Part shown: positions 8,168 through 17,095 of the stretch, piece by piece
How positions within the stretch are numbered: the stretch's first letter is position 1
Layout: each line of letters starts with the position of its first letter
DNA from: Acetobacter thailandicus
GTDB taxonomy: Bacteria; Pseudomonadota; Alphaproteobacteria; Acetobacterales; Acetobacteraceae
DNA length: 64,000 bases
Assembly: GCF_011516655.1 (NCBI RefSeq)
Contig: NZ_WOSV01000003.1
Span: forward strand, 62,001 to 126,000
Direction: 5' to 3'
Translations under genes and position numbers: made by a program
Notes under the pieces: model-generated
Database searches by the model: none
What the model was told of the DNA's origin: nothing
The model's input: the letters and a program-made list of their open reading frames with translations, nothing else

Positions 8168-9745
8168 TTAATGAGCTGGTTTTGCCTTACCGTCTCCTTT
8201 AAGAGGAGACAGCAGGTAACATAGTGGCACGCATAAAAAAGCACCGATACCCAGTGTCATAAAGACCTCGTTATACGTCAGAATAGAGATCTGACGTGAG
8301 AACTCACTGAACAGACTATGCTGCGCAACAGCAGCCGCAGCCTGATGTGTCGCCCCTCTGGCCTGGGCAGCAGCCTGCACCTGATTGAGGTAATCGTTAT
8401 AAGGCTGATGATAAGGGGTCATCCAGTGCACCATATGAGCCTGATGAGCCTGCCGGCGTTCTGTCAGCAAAGCCGTCGCACCCGAAATTGCCAGTGACCC
8501 CAGCACGTTACGCGCCATTGAAAAGAGAGCAGAAGCATCAGAGTTAAGATGCTTAGGAATAGTCGAGTAAGCAATAGTCGAAAGTGGCACAAACAGAAAT
8601 GCAAGACAGGCTGTCTGACTCATACGGAAAAGCACAAGATGCCTGAAATCGAGGGTCGGCACGAGGTCGGCTGAGAAAAAGAACGAGCATCCCATAAGCG
8701 TAAAGCCCAGCGCGATAACATTACGCACACTGGTCTTCGTCATTAATTTGCCGACCAGCGGGATCAGAAAAATCACAGCAACCCCGCCCGGAGACAATAC
8801 CAGGCCTGACAATGTTGCCGTATACCCCATCACCTGCTGTGCAAACTGAGGCACAATTAACGCTGAGGCATAAAGCAGCGCTCCCATAGCCCCCATCAGA
8901 GTTGTGGCAACAGCAAAATTGCGGTCTTTAAAGACGCGCAGATCAACTGCAGGGCGTTTTGCACGCAGCAGCCAGAAAATAGCGCCTCCTAAACCCAGAA
9001 CCGCCATAACGGCCATAATACGAATAAAGTCTGAACCGAACCAGTCCGCATCTTCTCCGCGGTCAACCATGACCTCAAGACAACTGAAACCAAGCGTAAT
9101 CAGACAGATACCAACTGTATCAATAGGAGATTTCTGCTTTACTGCCCACGGCGGATCATCAACTGTGAGAATCACACCAAGAGTTGTCAGAAAACCAAAA
9201 GGCACATTGATAAAAAAGATCCAGCGCCATTCAAAGTTATCCGTGATCCAGCCACCAAGCGTCGGCCCGATAACTGGTGCCACTACTGTTGCAATGGCTG
9301 TCAGACCAAAAGCAGCGGCACGTTTTGCCGGAGGGAAACTGTCAAGAATGATCGACTGCTGCACCGGCTGCAAACCACCCCCGAAGAACCCCTGCATCAT
9401 GCGGAACACGATAAGCTGGGTCAGCGATGTCGCCATGCCACACAGAAACGAAGACACTGTGAACATGGTGATACAGATCATAAAATAACGTTTGCGCCCG
9501 AAGACCTTACCCAGCCAGCCAGAAATTGTCAGCACAATGCCATTGGCAACCAGGTAAGCTGTCAGCGTCCACGTCGCATCGTCATATGTGCTCGACAGGC
9601 TACCCGCAATATGTGGCAACGACACGTTTACAATGGTCGTGTCCAGAATTTCCATAAATGCGGCCATGGTCACTACAAACGCCACAATCCAGGGATTATG
9701 GCGGGGCTTCCACTCTGCCGCAGATGTTCCGGGCTGTGTACTCAT
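8168..9745 (-). CDS. emrB: DHA2-family drug:H+ antiporter (EmrB type)
   Basis: The 525-residue inner-membrane protein has the length and about 14 hydrophobic segments of the DHA2 branch of the major facilitator superfamily. Signature stretches are FMEILDTTIVNVSLPHIAG at the start of helix 1, a WxLTAYLVANG helix 2, the loop WLGKVFGRKRYF, and the motif-C-like GLTAIATVVAPVIGPTLGGWI. With EmrA it would export hydrophobic toxic compounds, driven by protons. Its ATG overlaps the emrA stop by one base (TAATG), so translation is coupled. No outer-membrane partner gene is adjacent. The substrate cannot be deduced. Confidence 0.93.
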   Translation of the reverse strand: MSTQPGTSAAEWKPRHNPWIVAFVVTMAAFMEILDTTIVNVSLPHIAGSLSSTYDDATWTLTAYLVANGIVLTISGWLGKVFGRKRYFMICITMFTVSSFLCGMATSLTQLIVFRMMQGFFGGGLQPVQQSIILDSFPPAKRAAAFGLTAIATVVAPVIGPTLGGWITDNFEWRWIFFINVPFGFLTTLGVILTVDDPPWAVKQKSPIDTVGICLITLGFSCLEVMVDRGEDADWFGSDFIRIMAVMAVLGLGGAIFWLLRAKRPAVDLRVFKDRNFAVATTLMGAMGALLYASALIVPQFAQQVMGYTATLSGLVLSPGGVAVIFLIPLVGKLMTKTSVRNVIALGFTLMGCSFFFSADLVPTLDFRHLVLFRMSQTACLAFLFVPLSTIAYSTIPKHLNSDASALFSMARNVLGSLAISGATALLTERRQAHQAHMVHWMTPYHQPYNDYLNQVQAAAQARGATHQAAAAVAQHSLFSEFSRQISILTYNEVFMTLGIGAFLCVPLCYLLSPLKGDGKAKPAH

Positions 9746-10926
9746 TATTTTGTATTTTCAGTCACCGTTGATGGAACTGGCTGTGCAGCAGATGTTGTCC
9801 GGGGCGGAACACCATCCGGACGTCCGGGAGTATCAACATGCACAACCGGCTCGACTGACAGACCAAGCGCCAGCTGCTGTTCAGGGTTCAGTCCTTCATC
9901 AATGATGATTTTAACCGGAACACGCTGAACAATTTTAACATAGTTACCCGTAGCATTTTCGGGAGGGAACGCACTGAATGTTGCTCCCGTTCCCTTTTGC
10001 AACGAATCAATATGCCCTTTCAGCTTAAGTGACGGATACGCATCAACATGAATATCCACTTTCTGGCCGGGTCTCATATCAGTGATCTGGGTTTCTTTAT
10101 AGTTAGCGACAACCCACACTTCAGGCTCTACAACTGACAACACATGCTGACCCGTTGCAACATAATTACCCTGTTCGATATTACGTTCTGAGATCCAGCC
10201 ATCACATGGCGCACGAAGCTCTGTCCAGCCAAGGTTGAGAACAGCGTTATCAAGCCTGGCCTGAGCTGTTTTAACCTGACCTTCCTGCTGGCTGACCTGA
10301 ATTTTGGTATTCGACACATTAGGCTGCACCGGCTCGGCGATCTGCAGAAGACCTTCAGCCTGCATAACCTGCGCCTTTGCCGCATCAAGAGCAGCCCGTG
10401 CGTAATCAATATCCTGCTGCGATGTTGCAGCACGCTGCACACGCATCTGACGTTTATAATCGGTCTCAGCTTTAAATACCTGAGCCTTCGCTGCGGCAAG
10501 GCTGCCCTGAGCTTCAACCAGATGCCCGGGATACGTTTTCTGAGCAACCAGATACATCATCTGAGATGCTTCAAAAGCAGCCTGCACCTGCTCAAGGTTA
10601 CCCACGGCTTCATCGCGCTGTGCTGTCCAGTCCCGCGGGTCAATACGCGCAAGCAGCTGCCCTTTGCGAACAAACTGGTTATCATTGACATAAAGACCAA
10701 CGACATAACCACTGACATGCGGTGCGACAGACACAGCCCGGCCGGCGGTAAAAGCATCGTCCGTCTCGACTTCATTACGTGTGAGATAAAAATACACGCC
10801 TGCCAGAACAGCCAGAGCAACAATAACAATTGTCAGAACAACCTTACGCGTTCCGCTTTTCTTTGGGGGTGCACTATTTTCTTTTGCAGATACTTCTTCA
10901 GACTGTTCACTATGGACTTCGGCCAT
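9745..10926 (-). CDS. emrA: HlyD-family periplasmic adaptor of EmrAB-type exporter
   Basis: The 393-residue membrane-fusion protein has a Lys/Glu-rich cytoplasmic start, one transmembrane helix at about 28-48 (LTIVIVALAVLAGVYFYLT), a biotinyl-lipoyl-like half (VSGYVVGLYVNDNQFVRKGQLLARID), a long alpha-helical hairpin (about 95-210), a second lipoyl half (LRAPCDGWISERNIEQGNYV) and a beta-barrel segment. It would link EmrB to an outer-membrane channel encoded elsewhere. The Pro-rich C-terminal tail after about 365 is variable in the family. It is the first gene of a two-gene operon, downstream of a TetR-like dyad. Confidence 0.93.
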   Translation of the reverse strand: MAEVHSEQSEEVSAKENSAPPKKSGTRKVVLTIVIVALAVLAGVYFYLTRNEVETDDAFTAGRAVSVAPHVSGYVVGLYVNDNQFVRKGQLLARIDPRDWTAQRDEAVGNLEQVQAAFEASQMMYLVAQKTYPGHLVEAQGSLAAAKAQVFKAETDYKRQMRVQRAATSQQDIDYARAALDAAKAQVMQAEGLLQIAEPVQPNVSNTKIQVSQQEGQVKTAQARLDNAVLNLGWTELRAPCDGWISERNIEQGNYVATGQHVLSVVEPEVWVVANYKETQITDMRPGQKVDIHVDAYPSLKLKGHIDSLQKGTGATFSAFPPENATGNYVKIVQRVPVKIIIDEGLNPEQQLALGLSVEPVVHVDTPGRPDGVPPRTTSAAQPVPSTVTENTK

Positions 10927-10995
10927 TCTGCTCCCCGCTTTTCAACATACACCGTGTAGATTTTCCGACTCACGGCACATTCAACACCACACCGC

Positions 10996-11014
10996 TGACC
11001 GATCGGTTCGGTCA
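10996..11014. promoter_or_regulatory. TetR-like operator dyad upstream of emrAB
   Basis: TGACCGA and TCGGTCA form a perfect 7-base inverted repeat around a 5-base centre. The left part also contains the perfect palindrome ACCGATCGGT (10998-11007). Sites built on ACCGATCGGT-like cores are common for TetR-family repressors of efflux genes. The dyad lies about 70-90 bases before the emrA start codon (10926). No regulator gene is adjacent, so the binding protein would be encoded elsewhere. Function is inferred from position and symmetry only. Confidence 0.5.
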
Positions 11015-11104
11015 TTTTGTGGCACGATCATCAAACCACTTCAAGCAGTACTATGCAGAATGTTAACGCTGCCCTATTATAAATGATAGCGTTTTTCATA
11101 AAAA

Positions 11105-11126
11105 AATTATTTAAAAACAAATAATT
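11105..11126. repeat. A+T-rich inverted repeat downstream of the ABC exporter gene
   Basis: AATTATTT and AAATAATT flank a 6-base loop. Read on the minus strand, the stem runs straight into a run of T, and it lies 30-50 bases after the ABC exporter stop codon. It may be a weak terminator, but the stem has no G or C. The remaining bases of the 10927-11155 gap hold only the emrA promoter region. Confidence 0.35.
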
Positions 11127-11155
11127 ATACTTTTTACCATTCCTGAAAAGACACT

Positions 11156-13033
11156 CTACTGCTCCAGACTTTGCGTACGTACAAGACGGGCATATAAACC
11201 ATTTTTCTCCATAAGAGTGTCATGGTTACCCTGCTCAATAGCCCGCCCGTCCTGCATCACCACAACCAGATCAGCGGCTCTGACTGTAGAAAGCCGGTGC
11301 GCCACGATAATTGTTGTCCGGTCATGGCGAATACGTGCAAGAGCCTGCTGCACGGCGGCTTCATTTTCACTATCAAGCGCACTGGTCGCTTCATCAAGCA
11401 GCAACAGCCGCGGGTTACGCAAAAAAGCCCTCGCCAGAGCAATGCGCTGACGCTGACCACCTGACAGGAACTGACCGCCGGAGCCGACACAGGTTTTATA
11501 TCCCTCAGGTAACTCAAGAATAAAAGCCTCTGCCGCGGCTGCCCGGGCGGCTGCATGCACTTCAGCCTCGGATGCATCCGGCTTACCCAGAAGAATGTTC
11601 TCATAAACCGGAAAATCAAACAGAATCGGGTTCTGGCTCACATAGGCAATGGCTTTACGCAGGCTCTCAATCTGCAAATGACGAAGATCCTGCCCATCAA
11701 GCAGAATACTGCCAGATGTCACATCATGCAGGCGTGGCACCAGTGATAAAGCTGTTGATTTACCCGCACCCGACAAGCCCACGAGAGCGACGACCTGACC
11801 AGCCTGAGCCTCAAAACTAAACGAATCAAGTCCAACACGCCCGTCATTATAAATAAAACCAACATCTTTAAATATCAGATGTCCGCCGCCAGCAGGTAAA
11901 GGAACAGCATCTGAAGCCTCAGTCACCGCAGGTTTTTCATCGACAACACTGAAAATTCTGACCAGTCCGGCCAGCCCCTCCTGCAAGGCGGCGTGAAGAG
12001 CCCCTAATGCTCTGAGAGGACGTGCCGCCAGCAGCAAAGCCGCAACGAACCCGGAAAAATCACCCAGCGTTGTGCCAGACATAGCAGCCCGCCAGCCGGC
12101 AAAACCAAGAACCGCAGCCACTGCTGTTCCCCCCAGCACTTCAAGCAGAGGGTCAACTCTGGCACGTCCCTGGGTAATGCTCAGCATCGCCTTATGAAGA
12201 CGCTCGAAAGATGTAACTGCGCGCGCTGTTTCTTCCTGCTCCATACCGTAGACCCGCACTGTACGGGCCTGAGAAAAGCTCTCTGTCAGAAACGCCGCAG
12301 TCTCCCCGATCTGCTCCTGCATCCCGCCTGAAGCCCGTCTGACCTTTTTACCTAATTTCTGAATAGGTACGACCGCAACCGGATACAGTAACGCAGCAAT
12401 CAGGCTCAGCTCCCAGTCCATATAGAACATTGAGACAATAAGGCCTGCAATTGTGACCGTATCCCCCAGGGAGTTAACAACCTTAATCATCGCTTCACGA
12501 ATAGAAACAGCGTCTGTTGTAAAGCGTGCGGCCAGTTTTGCCGGTGCTTCCTGCTCTATCCGGGTGACATCTGCCTGTATCAGGTGGCTGAACATGATAT
12601 TTTGCAGGTCACGAATAACCACCAGCACAAGCCCCTGCGCTGCCAGTGTCTGCGCATATTGTGACACAGCTTTTGATGCTGTCACAATCACCACGAGCAT
12701 CGGTACCTGATACAGAATACGCGGATCATGCGAGGCAAACATATCCAGCGCGCGCTGAATAACCAGCGGATAAAGCGCCGTGAGGGCCGCCATCACAACA
12801 GTCAGCAGCAAAACAGCCAGAATACGCCCCGGGTAGTGCCTGACCTGCCCCCCCCATAACCGGCGCAGCAGCGCACGGGTATCATCCGGAGATAAAACCT
12901 TACGCGCAGGTTTTTGTTTTTTCTTTCGCTTACGTCCACGAGGAGCATGCTCTGTATCATCAGATACCGAATGAGCCTGAGAAGCGGAAGACGCAGAATG
13001 TGTACCAGAAGCGGAGGAGCGTGAAGACATCAT
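11156..13033 (-). CDS. ABC exporter, fused permease and ATPase (MsbA-like)
   Basis: The 625-residue half-transporter would work as a homodimer in the inner membrane. The N-terminal 65 residues are Ser-rich and then strongly basic (RGRKRKKKQK) and are unusual for the family. Six membrane helices fill about 70-355. The ATPase domain (about 375-625) has Walker A GLSGAGKST near 418, the signature LSGGQRQR near 522, Walker B LLLLDEATSALD near 540, and the switch histidine in IVAHRLSTV. MsbA-type exporters flip lipid A, other lipids or drugs; the substrate here is unknown. Tandem ATGs (13033, 13030) follow GAGGAA. It lies 59 bases after cca on the same strand and may share its transcript. Confidence 0.9.
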   Translation of the reverse strand: MMSSRSSASGTHSASSASQAHSVSDDTEHAPRGRKRKKKQKPARKVLSPDDTRALLRRLWGGQVRHYPGRILAVLLLTVVMAALTALYPLVIQRALDMFASHDPRILYQVPMLVVIVTASKAVSQYAQTLAAQGLVLVVIRDLQNIMFSHLIQADVTRIEQEAPAKLAARFTTDAVSIREAMIKVVNSLGDTVTIAGLIVSMFYMDWELSLIAALLYPVAVVPIQKLGKKVRRASGGMQEQIGETAAFLTESFSQARTVRVYGMEQEETARAVTSFERLHKAMLSITQGRARVDPLLEVLGGTAVAAVLGFAGWRAAMSGTTLGDFSGFVAALLLAARPLRALGALHAALQEGLAGLVRIFSVVDEKPAVTEASDAVPLPAGGGHLIFKDVGFIYNDGRVGLDSFSFEAQAGQVVALVGLSGAGKSTALSLVPRLHDVTSGSILLDGQDLRHLQIESLRKAIAYVSQNPILFDFPVYENILLGKPDASEAEVHAAARAAAAEAFILELPEGYKTCVGSGGQFLSGGQRQRIALARAFLRNPRLLLLDEATSALDSENEAAVQQALARIRHDRTTIIVAHRLSTVRAADLVVVMQDGRAIEQGNHDTLMEKNGLYARLVRTQSLEQ

Positions 13034-13092
13034 ACCGTTCCTCTACCAGCCTCACGACAAGAGGTAAAATCCGTCAGCAAAAAATTCTGCTG

Positions 13093-14325
13093 CTATTTTA
13101 TCTGCCTCAGGTTCATGGCTTGTTTAAGGCATGCCTCCAGCCCCGCCTGACACCCATGCTGTTGCCACCACTGGCGCACCTCTGTGAGAACACGACCAAT
13201 ATCCGGGCCGGTAGCAAGTCCTGCGTCGCACAGATGTTTACCTGCCAGCGGAAAAACCGGTACGGGCATATCGCGGATGCGCGCCCTCAGAGCGATAAAC
13301 GATTCTGCCAAAACAGATGGTGAGAATGACGCGTCAGCCTGCGCAAGCCAGACCAGAGCAAGTAGCAGGTCTTTAGATTTATCAGATAAGAGATAACGTA
13401 ATGCATCATCGCTGATATCAGTCGCGGGTGCCTTGTTACACGACACTGCTACCAGATAGCGCGTTTCTGCACGTGACAGTTTCAGGCGTCTGGCCAGCCC
13501 GGAAGGATCTTCCGCAATTAATGCAGCCAGTCGCAAAACCGGATCGGCGGGGGCGCCAGCTGCAAGTAGCGCATCGAAACGGGAAATCGTAACACCTGAA
13601 GGAAAAAGAACAGACAGCACGCCCGTCTCCTCCATCAGGCGAACCTGACCCCGGGCCCCCTGTCCGGTTAGTATTTTCTGCATTTCCGACCAGATGCGCT
13701 CAACAGATAAACGCTTAAGCCAGTCTGCATTCTCCCTGATCGCACTTATCGCCTCAGCATCAGGCTCAGTACCACCATAACGTCCCTGAAAACGAAAAAA
13801 TCGTAAAATCCGCAAAGCGTCTTCACGGATGCGTGCAGATGCCTCTCCCACAAAGCGCACTCTGCCAGCGGCAAGGTCTGCCTGACCACCGAAATAATCC
13901 GTCAGCTGCCCATGACGGTCACGAAACATCGCATTAATCGTAAAATCACGCCGCTTTGCATCCTCTGCCCAGTTGCTGGTCCAGCAGACAGAGGCATGAC
14001 GCCCGTCAGTCGTGACATCGCGCCGCAATGTCGTAATTTCATAAGGCTGCCCCTCCATCACAGCTGTAACTGTTCCGTGCGCCAGGCCGGTGGGTACGAC
14101 TTTAATACCCGCAGCTTTAAGGCTGGCCAGAACCTCTGCCGGAGGCTCTGGTGTCGCGAGATCAATATCAGACACAGGCCGCCCCGCCAGCAGGTCTCGC
14201 ACAACACCACCAACCAGACGCGCCTGAGGCAAAACACGCCACAAGGCAGTCAAAGCATTACGCTGCTTCGTCGTAAGCCCGGTACTCCCCTTTGAATAAT
14301 CCTCTGACACGCCAGGCTGCATCAT
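13093..14325 (-). CDS. cca: CCA-adding enzyme (tRNA nucleotidyltransferase)
   Basis: The 410-residue class II nucleotidyltransferase adds or repairs the 3' CCA end of tRNAs. Motif A is intact (LVGGVVRDLL and DIDLAT with the two metal-binding aspartates). So are ITTLRRD, the RRDFTINAMF segment and the head-neck motif IREDALRILRFFRF. The C-terminal body (about 240-400) is diverged and I see no HD phosphohydrolase motif. It starts at ATGATG overlapping the upstream DUF1285 stop by four bases. Poly(A) polymerase I is related, but the size and the RRDFTINAM context favour CCA addition. Confidence 0.9.
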   Translation of the reverse strand: MMQPGVSEDYSKGSTGLTTKQRNALTALWRVLPQARLVGGVVRDLLAGRPVSDIDLATPEPPAEVLASLKAAGIKVVPTGLAHGTVTAVMEGQPYEITTLRRDVTTDGRHASVCWTSNWAEDAKRRDFTINAMFRDRHGQLTDYFGGQADLAAGRVRFVGEASARIREDALRILRFFRFQGRYGGTEPDAEAISAIRENADWLKRLSVERIWSEMQKILTGQGARGQVRLMEETGVLSVLFPSGVTISRFDALLAAGAPADPVLRLAALIAEDPSGLARRLKLSRAETRYLVAVSCNKAPATDISDDALRYLLSDKSKDLLLALVWLAQADASFSPSVLAESFIALRARIRDMPVPVFPLAGKHLCDAGLATGPDIGRVLTEVRQWWQQHGCQAGLEACLKQAMNLRQIK

Positions 14326-14957
14326 GCTTCAGGTTCTTCGGGGGGCATTAACGAGAGAGGAAAAAAGCTGTCACAGCTCCACACCCCCATGCAGGGGATA
14401 CCATGACACTGCCCGGGCTCAGCCAGTGCTGCCAGCTCATACCACACAGAGCGCGACAGGCGCGCCTCAACAGGAAAAAGACCATCACCGGCACGTACAG
14501 TCAGGTAAGGCGGACAGGCACCCTCTGCACAAAAATCAGAAGAAATTTGCCATCTGGTCCGAATCGGATGCTCACGGTCAGCAACAACAGGCTCATCTGT
14601 ATTTGTGCAAAAACACAGTTTCTGCATGCGGCCACACCCCGACCACTCAAGCTTCACAGCCTGAAACGGAGCATCCTCCACATCAATATATCCTGTTTCA
14701 ACAGGTGTACGAAGCAGATAAGCCCCCTCCGAATCACGAGTCAGAACAGAGCCAAACAGACACACCATCGCCTTACGATTTAAAGGCTCTCCTTTGTACA
14801 GCCACTCCCCGTTTCTTTTAATCAGAAACGGCAGCTTTCTGACCTGCGAACCTGAAGCAGACCGATCAGAGGTTGTATCAGAACAAGAATGTGTCGTGTT
14901 CAGGTGTAGATCTTCTTCATCGCGCACTGACAGATAATCCTGTAATAACTGTTTCAC
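14322..14957 (-). CDS. DUF1285 domain protein
   Basis: The 211-residue protein of unknown function has a DUF1285 domain from about residue 40 (PFLIKRNGEWLYKGEPLNR, LFGSVLTRDSEGAYLLRTPVE, YIDVEDAPFQAV) through PPYLTVRAGDGLFPVEARLSR and VWYELAAL. The first 38 residues are acidic and Ser/Thr-rich and look disordered. There is no signal peptide or membrane segment, so it is probably cytoplasmic. DUF1285 genes are commonly found next to MoxR/DUF58 genes in alphaproteobacteria, as here in divergent orientation. It is translationally coupled to cca. Confidence 0.85.
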   Translation of the reverse strand: MKQLLQDYLSVRDEEDLHLNTTHSCSDTTSDRSASGSQVRKLPFLIKRNGEWLYKGEPLNRKAMVCLFGSVLTRDSEGAYLLRTPVETGYIDVEDAPFQAVKLEWSGCGRMQKLCFCTNTDEPVVADREHPIRTRWQISSDFCAEGACPPYLTVRAGDGLFPVEARLSRSVWYELAALAEPGQCHGIPCMGVWSCDSFFPLSLMPPEEPEA

Positions 14958-14973
14958 TGCTCAGGACATGATA

Positions 14974-14989
14974 TAGGGTGAATACCCTA
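14974..14989. promoter_or_regulatory. Perfect dyad between DUF1285 and moxR
   Basis: TAGGGT and ACCCTA form a perfect 6-base inverted repeat around GAAT, in the 68-base gap between divergent genes. TATAGG at 14972-14977 overlaps its left arm and resembles a -10 box for moxR. A repressor or activator bound here could act on both directions. The sequence AATACCCTAC (14981-14990) recurs exactly at 24992-25001, in another divergent promoter gap. Confidence 0.35.
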
Positions 14990-15025
14990 CTTGATGTAAG
15001 ACCCATATCTGCACAGACTGGACAC

Positions 15026-16048
15026 ATGGCCGTATCAGACAAAAAACATTCCGCTGCTCTCTCTCCTTCTGCCCCACCAGATGTCAGAAAAGCTGATGAT
15101 CTGTGTGAGCACCTCAAAGCTGTGCAGCAGGAAATCTCGCGCATCATTTTTGGTCAGGACCAGGTTGTTAACCAGACCCTGATCACTATCCTCGCCGGAG
15201 GGCACTGCCTTCTGGTTGGTGCACCGGGACTGGGCAAAACATTACTGGTGACAACGCTGGGCACCGTGCTGGGCCTGGATACACGACGTGTACAGTTTAC
15301 TCCTGACCTGATGCCTTCTGACATCACCGGCAGCGAAATTCTCGATGAAGATAACTCAGGGCGACGCAGCTTTCGCTTTGTACCCGGGCCGGTATTCTGT
15401 CAGCTGCTGATGGCAGATGAAATTAACCGTGCCAGCCCCCGCACACAATCTGCTCTGCTTCAGGCCATGCAGGAACATCAGGTGAGCGTTGCCGGCACCG
15501 AGCATCAGCTACCCGCACCTTTTCATGTGCTCGCCACGCAAAACCCGATGGAGCAGGAGGGAACCTATCCGCTGCCAGAAGCACAGCTCGATCGCTTCAT
15601 GCTGCAAATTCCACTCACCTTCCCTGATGAAGCGGCTGAAAGAGCTATGCTGCTGGCAACCACCGGCACAGAAAAAGCCACCCCTGAACGCATTATCTCC
15701 ACCGAAATTCTCAGCGAAGCGCAGGCACTGGTCCGTACGCTGCCAATTGGCGAAAAAATAGTCGATGCTATTTTAAAACTGACCCGTGCCGCCCGCCCCG
15801 AGACAACCAGAGATGAAACTCTGCGCCGTCATATTGCCTGGGGTCCTGGTCCGCGCGCAGCACAAACCCTTATGCTGGCAACCCGCGCACGGGCGCTGCT
15901 GAATGGTCGCCTCTCTCCCAGTATAGATGACGTCATTGCCCTTGCACGCCCGGTTATGGCTCATCGTATGGCACTGACTTTCGCCGCCCGCGCAGACGGT
16001 GTGCAGATTGACTCTGTCATGACACAGCTTTTAAAAATTCTGGACTAA
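15026..16048 (+). CDS. moxR: MoxR-family AAA+ ATPase
   Basis: The 340-residue ATPase has Walker A GAPGLGKT, Walker B LLMADEINRASPRTQSALLQAMQE, sensor 1 VLATQNPMEQEGTYPLPEAQLDRFM and a C-terminal helical lid with sensor 2. MoxR proteins act as chaperones that mature or activate protein complexes, often with VWA-domain partners. Here the DUF58 gene follows within seven bases and two VWA-like membrane proteins come after it. I prefer ATG 15026; a GTG at 14978 is open but lies inside the dyad and probable promoter. The biological target of this cluster is not known. Confidence 0.92.
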   Translation: MAVSDKKHSAALSPSAPPDVRKADDLCEHLKAVQQEISRIIFGQDQVVNQTLITILAGGHCLLVGAPGLGKTLLVTTLGTVLGLDTRRVQFTPDLMPSDITGSEILDEDNSGRRSFRFVPGPVFCQLLMADEINRASPRTQSALLQAMQEHQVSVAGTEHQLPAPFHVLATQNPMEQEGTYPLPEAQLDRFMLQIPLTFPDEAAERAMLLATTGTEKATPERIISTEILSEAQALVRTLPIGEKIVDAILKLTRAARPETTRDETLRRHIAWGPGPRAAQTLMLATRARALLNGRLSPSIDDVIALARPVMAHRMALTFAARADGVQIDSVMTQLLKILD

Positions 16049-16054
16049 AGTCTC

Positions 16055-17095
16055 TTGAGCACACCGGTCCTGCGCCTCAGAAATTTTCTCGGGCGCCTTT
16101 CCTCCAGAGGCAGGCAGAGCGTCGCTGATGATTTTACACATACAGCCTCACAGCCTCCCTCATCGGGACATGCACCAGCTGATGGCTCTCTGTCAGGGTT
16201 TATAGCCTCTCAGGCTGACGATCTGGCTTCGCGCCTGCCTGCGCTTCTGCTTGAAGCCAGTCATGTCGCAGCCTCTCTGAGCACCGGGCAGCACGGCCTG
16301 CACCGTGCGGGCAGCGGCGAAAGTTTCTGGCAGTATCGCCAGGCTCAGCCTGGTGAACCTGTCTCACAGATCGACTGGCGCCAGTCAGCACGCAGCCAGT
16401 ATGCTTATGTACGCGAAACCGAAGCAGAAGCACCACAAACAGTTCTGCTCTGGTGTGATTTATCAGCCTCCATGCAATGGCGTTCTGCCTCAGACCTGCC
16501 TGAAAAACGGGACCGGGCCCTGCTCCTGCTTCTTGCCACCGCCAGCCTGCTTTTACGCAGTGGTGAGCGCGTACGCATCCTTACACCATCAGGTCAGGCT
16601 ACACGCCATGCGACAGGGACCCCTCTTGAACGTCTGGCTCTTGGTCTGCTTGAAACCTTACGAAACAATGGTGGCCAGGTGCCCGCCCTACCAGCGGCAG
16701 CACTCATACCCCGCTATTGCAGACTGATTATAGTCAGCGATTTTTTATGTGATGACACCGAACTGGGCAAACTGCTCAGCCACTGTGCCGGCCAGCAGGT
16801 CAGAGCACATCTGGTGCAAATTGGAGACCCGGCCGAACGTACACTCCCTTACAAAGGGCACATTACCTTTGAGGGACTTGAGCAGGAACCTGAGCTCGAC
16901 CTGCAGCATGTTCAGTCTTTGCAGGATGCCTATCAGTACCAGGTCAGACTGCGTGAGACAGCTCTCACCGCCCTGGCAACACGCCACAACCATTCGCTGA
17001 CAGTACATAACACTAACAACTCCCCCCTGCCGGCACTTATGAGCATACAGGCGCATATGCATAATAAAGGTCAACTGACAGAGGTGCCTGCATGA
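16055..17095 (+). CDS. DUF58 domain protein
   Basis: The 346-residue protein begins at TTG, the only usable start before the conserved region, seven bases after moxR. The DUF58 hallmark is the stretch RAGSGESFWQYRQAQPGEPV followed by IDWRQSARSQYAYVRETE (about residues 87-125). A VWA-like fold follows with a degenerate MIDAS (LLWCDLSASMQW, i.e. DxSxS) and IIVSDFLCDD. No membrane helix is evident. DUF58 proteins are the standard partners of MoxR ATPases. The gene overlaps the next by four bases (ATGA). Confidence 0.88.
   Translation: MSTPVLRLRNFLGRLSSRGRQSVADDFTHTASQPPSSGHAPADGSLSGFIASQADDLASRLPALLLEASHVAASLSTGQHGLHRAGSGESFWQYRQAQPGEPVSQIDWRQSARSQYAYVRETEAEAPQTVLLWCDLSASMQWRSASDLPEKRDRALLLLLATASLLLRSGERVRILTPSGQATRHATGTPLERLALGLLETLRNNGGQVPALPAAALIPRYCRLIIVSDFLCDDTELGKLLSHCAGQQVRAHLVQIGDPAERTLPYKGHITFEGLEQEPELDLQHVQSLQDAYQYQVRLRETALTALATRHNHSLTVHNTNNSPLPALMSIQAHMHNKGQLTEVPA

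Noticed and set aside
14978-15025. GTG start 16 codons upstream for moxR
   Set aside because: It lies inside the TAGGGT dyad and probable -10 box, has no good ribosome site, and would leave only 20 bases for two divergent promoters.
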